Of a stretch of DNA of 64,000 nt, positions 8,828 through 17,054 are shown piece after piece. Every line of letters begins with the position of its first letter. Positions within the stretch are counted from its first letter, which is position 1. This stretch comes from an uncultured Flavobacterium sp. (GTDB lineage Bacteria > Bacteroidota > Bacteroidia > Flavobacteriales > Flavobacteriaceae), in the NCBI RefSeq assembly GCF_946478785.1, contig NZ_CAMLDD010000030.1, forward strand, positions 4,130 to 68,129. Direction: 5' to 3'. The position numbers and the translations under genes are program-made. The notes under the pieces were generated by a model. The model was given only the letters and a program-made list of their open reading frames with translations. It was not told the origin of the DNA and made no database searches.

Positions 8828-9469
8828 ATGAAAATCGCAATTATTGGAGCAACAGGATTTGTTGGTTCCGCTATTTTAAATGAATTAGCAGACAGAAAAC
8901 ATGAAATTACAGCAATCGCAAGAACGCCAAAAGATAGTGTAAATGCAACCTGGATTGCTGCTGATGTTTATGATGCTGCTGCTTTGGCAGAAATTTTAAA
9001 AGGCCACGATGTAGTAGTGAATGCCTTTAATCCGGGTTGGACAAATCCAAACATTTACGATGATTCTATCAGGGGTTCAAAAGCAATACAGGAAGCAGTT
9101 AAACAATCAGGTGTAAAGCGTTTCATTACAATTGGCGGAGCCGGAAGTTTATTTGTTGCACCTGGTTTACAAGCAATAGACACTCCTGATTTTCCAAAGG
9201 ATATTTATGATGGTGCAAATGCAGCCAGAGATTATTTAAATATTATTAAAGAAGAAAAAGAACTGGATTGGGCATTTTTTAGTCCGGCTTTTGAAATGCA
9301 TGCCGGAACAAAAACAGGAAGAACTGGAAAATACCGTTTAGGTTTAGAAAATCCGGTATTTAATGAGGAGCAAAGAAGCATTTTATCTGTTGAAGATTTA
9401 GCGGTTGTTATTGCTGATGAAATCGAAACTCCGAAGCATCATCAGGTTCGATTTACAGCGGGTTATTAA
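8828..9469 (+). CDS. NAD(P)H-binding SDR-like protein (YwnB/NmrA type)
   Basis: A 213-residue atypical short-chain dehydrogenase. GATGFVGSAIL (7-17) is the Rossmann glycine motif, followed by a beta-alpha fold with VVNAFNPG and the ITIGGAGSL strand. Family members (YwnB, YhfK, NmrA) bind NAD(P) and act as redox sensors or reductases; no substrate is evident. It lies 58 bases behind the Rrf2 gene with its own copy of the putative operator, so it is likely the Rrf2 target. A 12-bp hairpin terminator follows. Confidence 0.85.
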   Translation: MKIAIIGATGFVGSAILNELADRKHEITAIARTPKDSVNATWIAADVYDAAALAEILKGHDVVVNAFNPGWTNPNIYDDSIRGSKAIQEAVKQSGVKRFITIGGAGSLFVAPGLQAIDTPDFPKDIYDGANAARDYLNIIKEEKELDWAFFSPAFEMHAGTKTGRTGKYRLGLENPVFNEEQRSILSVEDLAVVIADEIETPKHHQVRFTAGY

Positions 9470-9494
9470 ACTCTACAGATTCAATAAATTCACA

Positions 9495-9538
9495 AAAAAC
9501 AGTTTCTAAAGCAATTTTCCACTTTTGAAACTGTTTTT
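9495..9538 (+). terminator. Hairpin terminator after the YwnB-like gene
   Basis: AAAAACAGTTTC (9495-9506) pairs perfectly with 9527-9538 and ends in a T run. Its right arm overlaps the -33 region of the next gene. Confidence 0.6.
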
Positions 9539-9554
9539 GTTTTCAGTACTTTTA
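9524..9554 (+). promoter_or_regulatory. Promoter of the MeaB gene
   Basis: TTTG (9524-9527), a 19-base spacer and TACTTTTA (9547-9554), 7 of 8 matches to the consensus. It supports translation from the TTG at 9573. Confidence 0.5.
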
Positions 9555-9572
9555 CATACCAAAAAAAGTATT

Positions 9573-10664
9573 TTGTCAAGTCTAAATAAACAATCAGGCA
9601 GTTTACATGAAAAAGCTGGAATTTCACCTCCTGAAATTATCAATGTATCGGCTGTAAGTCAAATTCAGAAAAGCAGAAAAAAGCAACCTTCTTCAAATGA
9701 ATTAATTGATGGAATTCTTAACAGGAACAGAACTGCTTTAAGCCGTGCCATTACTTTAATCGAAAGCACAAATCCAGAACACACAAAAAAAGCAGATGAG
9801 GTTATTAAAGGATGTTTGCCATTAGCAAATAAATCAATTCGTATTGGAATTACCGGAGTTCCAGGAGTTGGAAAAAGCACTTTTATTGAAGCTTTTGGAA
9901 AATATTTGACAGAATTGGGCAAAAAAGTGGCTGTTTTGGCAGTTGATCCAAGCAGTTCGCTTTCGCATGGAAGTATTTTAGGTGATAAAACCAGAATGGA
10001 AGAATTGGTAAAAGATGAAAATGCTTTTATCAGGCCAAGTGCTTCCGGCGAAACTCTGGGAGGAGTAGCCAGAAAAACTCGTGAATCCATTATTCTTTGT
10101 GAAGCTGCAGGATATGATACAATTATCATTGAAACCGTTGGTGTTGGCCAAAGTGAAACAGCTGTTCATAGTATGGTTGACTTTTTCTTATTACTAAAAA
10201 TTTCGGGTGCTGGTGATGAACTCCAGGGCATCAAACGAGGCATTATGGAAATGGCCGATGCCATTGTCATTAATAAAGCAGATGGTGATAATATCAAAAA
10301 AGCAAATTTGGCTAAAGTGGAATTTAATAAGGCTTTGCATTTATTCCCTTCCAAAAAATCAACCTGGCAGCCAAAAGTCTCAACTTGCAGTGCCATCACC
10401 AAAGAAGGTATTTCAGAAATATGGGAGACGATTTCTCAATATTTTGAGATAACCAATGAAACCGGATATTTTGAGGAAAAGAGAAAAGAACAGAATCAAT
10501 TTTGGATGATGGAAACTATTAATGAACAGCTGAGATTGAATTTTTACAATAATCCAGAAATTATTTCGCAATTGGAAGAAAGTAAAAAAGCGGTGCAAAA
10601 CAATGAAATATCACCTTTTGCAGCCGCTCAGAATTTGTTAAGTAAGTATTTCAAAAAACAATAA
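9573..10664 (+). CDS. meaB: Methylmalonyl-CoA mutase-associated GTPase (MeaB/ArgK)
   Basis: A G3E-family P-loop GTPase that guards cobalamin loading and repair of methylmalonyl-CoA mutase. With the TTG start (SSLNKQSGS) it is 363 residues. Walker A GVPGVGKS is at 95-102, followed by AVDPSSSLSHGSILGDKTRM (switch/base region), ETVGVGQSE, and NKAD for guanine recognition. An upstream in-frame TTG at 9525 is unlikely because it lies inside the promoter and terminator stem. The client mutase subunits are encoded 40 kb away at 50631-54178. Confidence 0.93.
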   Translation: MSSLNKQSGSLHEKAGISPPEIINVSAVSQIQKSRKKQPSSNELIDGILNRNRTALSRAITLIESTNPEHTKKADEVIKGCLPLANKSIRIGITGVPGVGKSTFIEAFGKYLTELGKKVAVLAVDPSSSLSHGSILGDKTRMEELVKDENAFIRPSASGETLGGVARKTRESIILCEAAGYDTIIIETVGVGQSETAVHSMVDFFLLLKISGAGDELQGIKRGIMEMADAIVINKADGDNIKKANLAKVEFNKALHLFPSKKSTWQPKVSTCSAITKEGISEIWETISQYFEITNETGYFEEKRKEQNQFWMMETINEQLRLNFYNNPEIISQLEESKKAVQNNEISPFAAAQNLLSKYFKKQ

Positions 10665-10677
10665 TAAACCTTTTCTC

Positions 10678-10749
10678 CACCATATAAGTGATATAAGATA
10701 ATATAAAAGTAGCTGCGTTTGTGAATGAACTTATATCATTTATATGGTG
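10678..10749. repeat. CACCATATAAGTG palindromic repeat, copy 1
   Basis: CACCATATAAGTGATATAAG (10678-10697) pairs with 10730-10749 with one mismatch. It sits between the convergent meaB and sulfatase genes. A second copy is at 49316-49400. Confidence 0.65.
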
Positions 10750-10755
10750 AAAATA

Positions 10756-12690
10756 TTATTTTTTTCTCAGTTTATATTTATTCTCTTTGTATAAATTCCC
10801 CGCAGTTATAACGTGAGCCAAAGCATCTTTTGCCAATTCTTCATTTAATTTCACAGGAACTAAAGTAGTATCATTTTTGATTTCAAACTGTAATGGTTTC
10901 AAATTCGGCTGCATAATTACAACCTGATTTTCGACTCTGAAAGCATTGATATCGTTAAATTGCATAATAGATCTTCCCTGAGTTTTTGCATCCAAGTGAT
11001 TTAGATTTCTTCCAATCATAGGTGTTTCAAAAGAAAGTCCCAAATAACTTAATAATGTTGGAGGAATATCAATCTGGCTTGCTAATTTGCTATACGAAAC
11101 TCCTTTAGCAACTCCTGGCCCCAATATTAAAGCCGGAATATGAAACTTGTTTATTGGCACTAAATTCTTTCCGTATGTTCTCGTATTGTGATCCGCAATT
11201 ACTATAAAAATAGTATTTTTAAAATACGCTTCCTTTTTAGCCATTTCGAAAAATTTACCAATCGAAAAATCAGCATATTTCATGGCATTATTAACTGTTG
11301 CCGGTTTCTTGTCATACCCTTTGAATCTTCCTGCCGGGTATTCAAAAGGTTCATGATTTGAAGTTGAGAACATTAAAGAAAAAAATGGTTTATCTCCTTT
11401 TGATTTAAAATAATTATTTGCTTTTGTAACCAAATCTTCATCAGAATAACCCCAGGTTCCTTTGAAAGCATATTTTTTCCCATCATCTTCAAAATCTTCC
11501 TGATCTACAATATCCTGAAAGCCATTTCCGTTGAAAAAGGAAGCCATATTATCAAAATTTGCCATTCCTCCATAAATGAAGCTAGTGTCGTATCCTTTTT
11601 GCTTTAAAGCATCAGCTAACGTAAAAAAACCTTGCTGTGAATTACCAAGTTTCACAACACTTTCTGATGGAGACGGCAAAAATCCGGTTACAACGGCTTC
11701 GATTCCGCGAACGCTTCTGGTTCCTGTGCAATATAAATTCGTAAACAATAAACCTTCTTTCGACAATTTGTCAAACTCCGGAGTTAATGGTTTTCCTCCA
11801 AGTATGCCAACATATTCTGCTCCCAAACTCTCCTGAAGAAAAATCACCAAATTATAAGGCTTTTTCATAAGAGAATCAGGCTGCTGTACATGGAGAAACG
11901 GAATTTCGGCATCGGTAAAACTATTTGGGTCTGTACTCATGTATTTTTTTACACGGGCAATTGCTTCAGCTTCCTCCATTTTGCCATACATTTTAGTATT
12001 CCCCTCGTTTTTAATCGAATAAGCCGCAAAAGCAACGGTATAAAATGAATTTAAGCCTAAAGTATTTGTTAGCTGATCTGTAGAAAAAACGGCATTACTG
12101 GCATTAATTGGGCGTTTTGAAGTAAGACTTGAACGAGCACCAAAAAACAATAAAAAAGCCAATAACGGAAAAATCATTAATTTGAATTTATATGGAGTGC
12201 TGGTCGTATAAAAAAGCTGTTTCCCTTTTTTGAAAGCAAAATAAATCCCAACCCCTAAAATCAGGAAAGTAACTATAATTGAAGTCAGGTAACCTTTTAA
12301 GAGCATTCCCACAACTTCCTTTGGATAAATCAGATAATCCAGAAAAATCTTGTTCGGACGTGTATCGTATTGTTTTACAAAATCCGGTGAAGCCAATTCT
12401 ACAAACAGAATCAGAAACAAGAAAAGAAAGCTGTAAATCACCAAAAATGAATTGGTAAACTTCACCCATTTATTAGGTAAAAAAGTGATTAAAACGGCTG
12501 GCAGAAAACACAAATAACATAGTAAAATTAAATCCATTCGAAGACCGATTGGAAAAATGTGCCAGAAATCAGGTGTTTCTACAACTCTTTCTTTAAAAAT
12601 AAAAAAAAGAAAGATTCTGCTTAAAGTAGTAATGAGCAATCCAATTAAAATAAAATTGAAAACGGGTCTTAAAAAGCGTAATTTTTTCAT
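10756..12690 (-). CDS. LTA synthase-like sulfatase-fold phosphoglycerol/phosphoethanolamine transferase
   Basis: A 644-residue inner-membrane protein with five N-terminal helices (about 1-190) and a periplasmic sulfatase-fold domain. Metal-site features are visible: FLQESLG, the nucleophile region TGTRSVRGIEA, and ADHNTRTYG. It is related to LtaS/MdoB/OpgB enzymes that move phosphoglycerol or phosphoethanolamine onto glycans or lipids. Gram-negative Bacteroidota lack lipoteichoic acid, so the acceptor is unknown. The ATG at 12690 (MKKLRFLRP) is preferred because the upstream extension runs through a hairpin repeat. Third gene behind MATE and the acidic protein. Confidence 0.88.
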   Translation of the reverse strand: MKKLRFLRPVFNFILIGLLITTLSRIFLFFIFKERVVETPDFWHIFPIGLRMDLILLCYLCFLPAVLITFLPNKWVKFTNSFLVIYSFLFLFLILFVELASPDFVKQYDTRPNKIFLDYLIYPKEVVGMLLKGYLTSIIVTFLILGVGIYFAFKKGKQLFYTTSTPYKFKLMIFPLLAFLLFFGARSSLTSKRPINASNAVFSTDQLTNTLGLNSFYTVAFAAYSIKNEGNTKMYGKMEEAEAIARVKKYMSTDPNSFTDAEIPFLHVQQPDSLMKKPYNLVIFLQESLGAEYVGILGGKPLTPEFDKLSKEGLLFTNLYCTGTRSVRGIEAVVTGFLPSPSESVVKLGNSQQGFFTLADALKQKGYDTSFIYGGMANFDNMASFFNGNGFQDIVDQEDFEDDGKKYAFKGTWGYSDEDLVTKANNYFKSKGDKPFFSLMFSTSNHEPFEYPAGRFKGYDKKPATVNNAMKYADFSIGKFFEMAKKEAYFKNTIFIVIADHNTRTYGKNLVPINKFHIPALILGPGVAKGVSYSKLASQIDIPPTLLSYLGLSFETPMIGRNLNHLDAKTQGRSIMQFNDINAFRVENQVVIMQPNLKPLQFEIKNDTTLVPVKLNEELAKDALAHVITAGNLYKENKYKLRKK

Positions 12691-12721
12691 TAAATGATTT
12701 TTTTGGTTGAGATACATTGTC

Positions 12722-12743
12722 GAGATGCACTGCTGTGCGTCTC
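12722..12743. repeat. Small hairpin repeat GAGATGCAC/GTGCGTCTC
   Basis: A 9-bp stem with one G-T pair and a TGCT loop, between the acidic protein stop and the sulfatase start. The base composition is unlike its neighbours and suggests a mobile or repeat-derived sequence. Confidence 0.5.
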
Positions 12744-12970
12744 TACTCTTCGTAACGACCAATTTCTCTGTCGTAGAACTCATTCGCTTTCACAATCAGT
12801 CCTTCCATTTCAGCATTTAATTCGGCTTCATCAAGATCTTCCGCTTCTTCCATAAACTCCACCTCATCATCTTTTAAATTGATAATAAATCTTGGGTAAT
12901 CAAGGTGAATGATAAAAATATCATCTGGAAAATCAGTATTATCTCCGAGTAAAAATTTAGGTAATTCCAT
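12743..12970 (-). CDS. Small acidic conserved protein of unknown function
   Basis: Seventy-five residues, strongly acidic, with runs such as EEAEDLDEAELNAE. The start MELPKFLLGDNTDFPDDIF resembles small conserved proteins I associate with flavobacteria, but I cannot name a domain. No signal peptide or membrane helix. It begins 24 bases after the MATE gene and its stop abuts a hairpin repeat before the sulfatase gene, so it is co-transcribed. The gene call rests on composition and operon position. Confidence 0.75.
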   Translation of the reverse strand: MELPKFLLGDNTDFPDDIFIIHLDYPRFIINLKDDEVEFMEEAEDLDEAELNAEMEGLIVKANEFYDREIGRYEE

Positions 12971-12994
12971 ATTATTAGATTTTATATTTTAAGA

Positions 12995-14374
12995 TTAGGT
13001 ATTTGAAGTGTTTATTAATTTTTTTGTTAGAAAGTGAAAGCGAATATACAAAAATACTGCTGCAGAAGTTAGCCCTGCCAAAAGTCCAATCCAGACCCCT
13101 TCGGCTTTCCATGAAGTGTGTTCACCTAAATAATACGAAATCGGAAAACCAATAACCCAATACGCAACAAACGTAATGTACATGGGCACTTTTACATCCT
13201 GCAAACCACGCAGCGCTCCTAAAACTACTACCTGGATTCCGTCAGAAATTTGAAAGATAGCGGCTATCAAAAGTAATTTTGATGCTATACTTATCACTTC
13301 ATTATTATCCAGAAGCTGTCCTCCGTTTTCCATATTCAAAAAAATATGAGGCAAATAATTATGAAAAGCGACAAACAGAATTGCAAAAACAGTTTCGATT
13401 ATAATGGCAAGTAAAAAAATAGAACGCGCCACAACAACTAATTTTTTAAAATCCTGCAGTCCTCTTTGATTACTAACCCTAATCATCGAAGTAACACTTA
13501 ATCCCATCGCAAACATAAAAGTCATTGAAGCCAGACTTAAAGCAATTTGATTGGCAGCCTGACTTGTTTTCCCAATATTTCCGCAAAGCCAGATTGACGC
13601 TGTAAATAATACTACTTCAAAAAGCATTTGCATAGCTGATGGAAAACCAATGCTTATTATTTTTTTTATGGTTTCTTTTTTAATTTCGTCAAAACTGAAG
13701 CCTTCAAAAAATCGTTTTAAATCATTTCTCCTTGATAGCATAATATGCATAAACATTACAAGGAATATTCTTGAAATTACGGTTCCTAAAGCAGCACCAA
13801 CAATTCCCATTTTAGGAAAAATCCAGATACCATAAATCAACACATAGTTAATCCCTACGTGCAGTACATTTGCCATAATCATCGCATACATCGAATATTT
13901 TGTCATTGACATTCCGTCTGCAAATTGTTTGTACCCCTGATACATAATTAACGGAATTAATGAAAAAGCAACCCAATCAAGATAAGGTTTTGCAAGTGCA
14001 ATGACCTCAGCCGGCTGATGCAGCAATTCCATTATTGGCTTTGCCAGAACAATCACTCCAAAAAGGGCTAATCCTAAAATGGTACATAAAAACAATCCAT
14101 GATGAAAGGCCGAGCGAACTTTGGTATCATTTTTCTCGGCATCACCTTCAGCTACAATTGGAGTAATGGCGGTAGAAAAACCAATTCCCAGCGACATTGC
14201 AATAAAAATCATGCTGTTCCCCAAAGAAACTGCGGCCAGTTCGGTACTACCTAATTTACCAACCATTATATTATCAACTATACCTATTAATGTATGACCA
14301 ACCATTCCTAAAATAACAGGATACGCCAGTCTGAAATTATAGGAAAACTCTTTTGTGTACTGCTTTAAATTCAC
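12995..14374 (-). CDS. MATE-family multidrug efflux transporter (NorM-like)
   Basis: A 459-residue, 12-helix multidrug and toxin extrusion protein, exchanging drugs for Na+ or H+. The two repeated halves both show the MATE pattern; the first includes RLAYPVILGMVGHTLIGIVD. The GTG at 14374 (VNLKQYTKEF) is chosen because a perfect minus-strand -7 element (14395-14402) lies about 20 bases before it and the upstream residues do not fit the family. First gene of the operon continuing to the acidic protein and the sulfatase. Confidence 0.88.
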   Translation of the reverse strand: MNLKQYTKEFSYNFRLAYPVILGMVGHTLIGIVDNIMVGKLGSTELAAVSLGNSMIFIAMSLGIGFSTAITPIVAEGDAEKNDTKVRSAFHHGLFLCTILGLALFGVIVLAKPIMELLHQPAEVIALAKPYLDWVAFSLIPLIMYQGYKQFADGMSMTKYSMYAMIMANVLHVGINYVLIYGIWIFPKMGIVGAALGTVISRIFLVMFMHIMLSRRNDLKRFFEGFSFDEIKKETIKKIISIGFPSAMQMLFEVVLFTASIWLCGNIGKTSQAANQIALSLASMTFMFAMGLSVTSMIRVSNQRGLQDFKKLVVVARSIFLLAIIIETVFAILFVAFHNYLPHIFLNMENGGQLLDNNEVISIASKLLLIAAIFQISDGIQVVVLGALRGLQDVKVPMYITFVAYWVIGFPISYYLGEHTSWKAEGVWIGLLAGLTSAAVFLYIRFHFLTKKLINTSNT

Positions 14375-14394
14375 TTTTATTCTTTTTAAGTCGG

Positions 14395-14402
14395 CAAAGA
14401 TA
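14395..14402 (-). promoter_or_regulatory. -7 element for the MATE operon
   Basis: TATCTTTG on the minus strand matches TAnnTTTG and predicts a start site near 14389, 15 bases before the GTG start. Confidence 0.5.
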
Positions 14403-14713
14403 ATCAGATGCTTTGGATTCTTTAGAAATATTGCTTTTTTAAATAAATCCAGAATTAATTTACAACAACAAATAGACTCCAAATTATACCACTCTGATTA
14501 TCAATTATCAACAACAAATTCAACTACTTTTTTATCTTTAAAAATGTTCTAAAAATATCTCAAAAACCAATAAAACAAAGGCTTCGCGACGCTTTATGCT
14601 TTAGATAAAAATGCAACAATCTTGGCATTATGTAACGATTCTCAAAAATTATATAACGACTTACCAATACCTCAAAAGTACCTTTACACCATAGTAATTA
14701 AAAAAATACAAGC
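14403..14713. other. Divergent intergenic region
   Basis: AT-rich spacer between the MATE operon and the beta-barrel gene. It holds a -7-like TACCTTTA (14679-14686) 27 bases before the rightward gene. No gene, RNA or repeat recognised. Confidence 0.5.
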
Positions 14714-15226
14714 ATGAAAAATTTACAAAATATCAGGATTCTATTCTTTGCCGCGATTGCAATGATTTACACGACAACTACATCTGCTCAAACAGACAGC
14801 GCAAACTACGATCAGAAATTCAAATTAGGATTTGGTATCAGTGGTGGAATTCCAACTGATGGCGATGACTACGACTGGGCTCTTGGTGGTGACGTAAGAC
14901 TTCAATATGATTTATCTAAAAGAACTTCGTTAACATTGACAACCGGTTTTACTAATTTATTTGTAGGTGATGATATGCCTGATGTAGGGTTCATTCCTGC
15001 AAAAGCAGGTTTCAAAGCTTTTGTTTGGGAAGATCAGTTTTATGTTATGGGAGAAGTGGGTGCAGGTTTTGCCGTAACTAACGACTACAATGAAACTTCA
15101 TTATTATGGGCTCCAAGTATTGGATATGCTGGTAAACATATTGATATTAGTTTACGATATGAAGATTATGACAAATTCGATACCAACCAGATAGCGCTTC
15201 GTTTAGCGTATGGCTTCGAATTGTAA
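14714..15226 (+). CDS. Secreted beta-barrel-like outer membrane protein
   Basis: 170 residues with a signal peptide (hydrophobic segment about 9-22, cleavage after TSAQ). The remainder alternates polar and hydrophobic residues, with strands such as FKLGFGISGG, VRLQYDLSKRTSLTLTTG and IDISLRYEDYDKF, and ends in an aromatic/leucine residue (FEL), as expected for a small 8-strand barrel. It is probably in the outer membrane with unknown function. Monocistronic, closed by a strong hairpin terminator. Confidence 0.75.
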   Translation: MKNLQNIRILFFAAIAMIYTTTTSAQTDSANYDQKFKLGFGISGGIPTDGDDYDWALGGDVRLQYDLSKRTSLTLTTGFTNLFVGDDMPDVGFIPAKAGFKAFVWEDQFYVMGEVGAGFAVTNDYNETSLLWAPSIGYAGKHIDISLRYEDYDKFDTNQIALRLAYGFEL

Positions 15227-15261
15227 AATAAATCAAGTTATTTTTATTTTTTTTTTGGGTA

Positions 15262-15300
15262 AAACCCGATAGATTTTTATAAATCTGTCGGGTTTAGTTT
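15262..15300. terminator. Bidirectional hairpin terminator
   Basis: AAACCCGATAGATTT (15262-15276) pairs with 15281-15295 with one G-T pair and T-rich flanks on both sides, between the beta-barrel and PPK2 genes, which converge. Confidence 0.8.
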
Positions 15301-15362
15301 TTATATACTTTTGAAGAAAGCCAACTAAATGCAATCATCTAATTATCACATTTTCTAATTAA

Positions 15363-16238
15363 CTACTTCTTCTTAAGCACTTTCTTATACATTTCTATAT
15401 TGGCTTTAATCTCATCATCAAGTTCCGGCTCCTTAATATTATATTTTTGCATTTCCTCCCAAATAACTTTCGCAACAATATAACGTGCCATTTCTTTATC
15501 GTCTGCAGGAATTACATACCAGGGCGCATAATCTGTCGAACTTTTATTTATCGCTTCTTCATAATATTTTTGATATTCATCCCAATATTCACGCTCTTTC
15601 AGATCGCCTGGCGAAAATTTCCAATTGTGTTTTCCTTCTTCCAGTCGACGTAATAAGCGTTCTCTTTGCTCCTCTTTGCTCAAATGCATAAAAAACTTTA
15701 TTACGACCGTTCCGTTTTCAGTAATATGCTTTTCAAAATTATTGATTTGTTCAATTCTCTTTTCCCAAAATTTAGGGGTAATATCTTTAACCGAATTGAT
15801 TTCGGGTAAATTCTCTCCCATAATATACTCAGGATGCACACGTGTCACCAAAACATTTTCATAATGTGTACGGTTAAAAATGGCAAACTTCCCTTTTTCG
15901 GGCAAAGCAATATAATGCCGCCACAAATAATCATGTTCTAATTCGGTTGAATTGGGCGTTTTAAAACTATGCACCACCACTCCACGCGGGTTAAATTCCT
16001 TAAAAACTTCCCGAATTAAGCTATCTTTCCCAGAAGTGTCCATACCCTGCAAACAAATCAAAACTCCATATTTATTGTGCGAATACATCACATCCTGCAA
16101 ATCGCTCAGTTTATTTCGCACTTTATTCAGTTTTTCTTCTTTCTCTTCTTCATCCGCTTCAATATTGAGCAAAGTCGGAATCCTGGATAACTTTATTTTA
16201 TCTGTAACTTTAAAATCATTTGGATCTATCGATTTCAT
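15363..16238 (-). CDS. ppk2: Polyphosphate kinase 2 family phosphotransferase
   Basis: Transfers phosphate between polyphosphate and nucleotides. The 291-residue single domain has Walker A LQGMDTSGKDSLIR, the lid region RRLEEGKHNWKFSPGDLKER, and the Walker B-like FNRTHYENVLVTRVHPE, all characteristic of PPK2. AMP versus ADP preference cannot be decided by eye. A charged coiled region (EADEEEKEEKLNKVRNKL) precedes the core. Standalone gene, convergent with the barrel protein. Confidence 0.92.
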   Translation of the reverse strand: MKSIDPNDFKVTDKIKLSRIPTLLNIEADEEEKEEKLNKVRNKLSDLQDVMYSHNKYGVLICLQGMDTSGKDSLIREVFKEFNPRGVVVHSFKTPNSTELEHDYLWRHYIALPEKGKFAIFNRTHYENVLVTRVHPEYIMGENLPEINSVKDITPKFWEKRIEQINNFEKHITENGTVVIKFFMHLSKEEQRERLLRRLEEGKHNWKFSPGDLKEREYWDEYQKYYEEAINKSSTDYAPWYVIPADDKEMARYIVAKVIWEEMQKYNIKEPELDDEIKANIEMYKKVLKKK

Positions 16239-16285
16239 ATATATTCGTTTTTTGTAATATAAATATACTAATTTTACGAAGCATA

Positions 16286-16362
16286 TTCCTGCTATTCGTT
16301 ACAATCTTTTGTCTCGCTAAAGAAGCGAGACAAAAGGATTTCCACTTCTATCAGGGCTAGGC
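16286..16362 (+). repeat. Dispersed hairpin repeat, copy B
   Basis: CCTGCTATTCGTTACAAT, then a perfect 13-bp stem CTTTTGTCTCGCT (16306-16318) with 16324-16336, then GATTTCCACTTCTATCAGGG and CT. Same ends as copies C-E. Confidence 0.75.
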
Positions 16363-16398
16363 ATTGGTTAGGAGAAATGTTTGATAAACAAAAAAGAA

Positions 16399-16881
16399 AT
16401 GAATAAAATTTTCATGAACTTAAAAAAAATTAAAATATATAATTTGTTTTGGTTAATTGCTTTAATAATATTAATAATTGGATTAATTCAGACCAATAAT
16501 GAAGATACTACTTTCGATATAAATATTCATGATACATATTTTGTAATTGCACATTTTTATTTTGCTCTTTTTTTGAGTTTAGCTTATTATCTTATAGGAC
16601 TTGGATATTGGATTGTTCAAAAAGTCATGAAGAGAAAACTAATTAGTGTATTGACAATAATTCATTCCGCGATCCTTAATGGAAGTTTTTTAGTTTATTG
16701 GTTAGTAATTGGGTATAGTAAAGCTTTTGTAGATGCTTCTTTTCCTCTATTTGACAATTATCAGTTAATAAACCAAACACTTGTAGTTCTAACGGTATTG
16801 ATATTATTAATTGGACAACCAATTTATTTTATAAATTTAATAATAGGAATTTTTAAGAAACAGAAAAAGGCCATCTCCTAA
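16399..16881 (+). CDS. Small four-helix membrane protein with a cytochrome-oxidase-I-like motif
   Basis: 160 residues with four hydrophobic helices (about 10-27, 45-70, 82-106, 125-150). Helix 2 starts HDTYFVIAHFYFALFL, strongly reminiscent of the subunit I segment DTYYVVAHFHYVLS, whose two histidines bind haem a3 and haem a; here the second histidine is tyrosine. No other oxidase features fit in this size. Function unknown. The ATG at 16399 is preferred over the TTG at 16381. Flanked by repeat copy B upstream and a 23-bp-stem palindrome downstream, with AT-rich codons. Confidence 0.7.
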   Translation: MNKIFMNLKKIKIYNLFWLIALIILIIGLIQTNNEDTTFDINIHDTYFVIAHFYFALFLSLAYYLIGLGYWIVQKVMKRKLISVLTIIHSAILNGSFLVYWLVIGYSKAFVDASFPLFDNYQLINQTLVVLTVLILLIGQPIYFINLIIGIFKKQKKAIS

Positions 16882-16951
16882 TAACTACTCCTGAACGTTT
16901 TCAAACAGTAATTCAAAAACATTTGAATATTAGTAAAACAGTTAAACACAA

Positions 16952-17020
16952 TTTTGTCATTCCGTAGGAATCTCTAAGCTTTTAAATACAAAGTATTGAG
17001 ATTCCTACGGAATGACAAAA
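16952..17020. repeat. Solo palindrome of the GIY-YIG terminal repeat family
   Basis: A perfect 23-bp stem, 16952-16974 with 16998-17020, around a 23-base loop. The arm core TTTGTCATTCCGTAGGAATC is identical to the terminal inverted repeats of the GIY-YIG element at 37231-37696. No gene inside. Confidence 0.85.
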
Positions 17021-17054
17021 CTGAGGACATATAAAATCTAGTAAAACAAAATCC

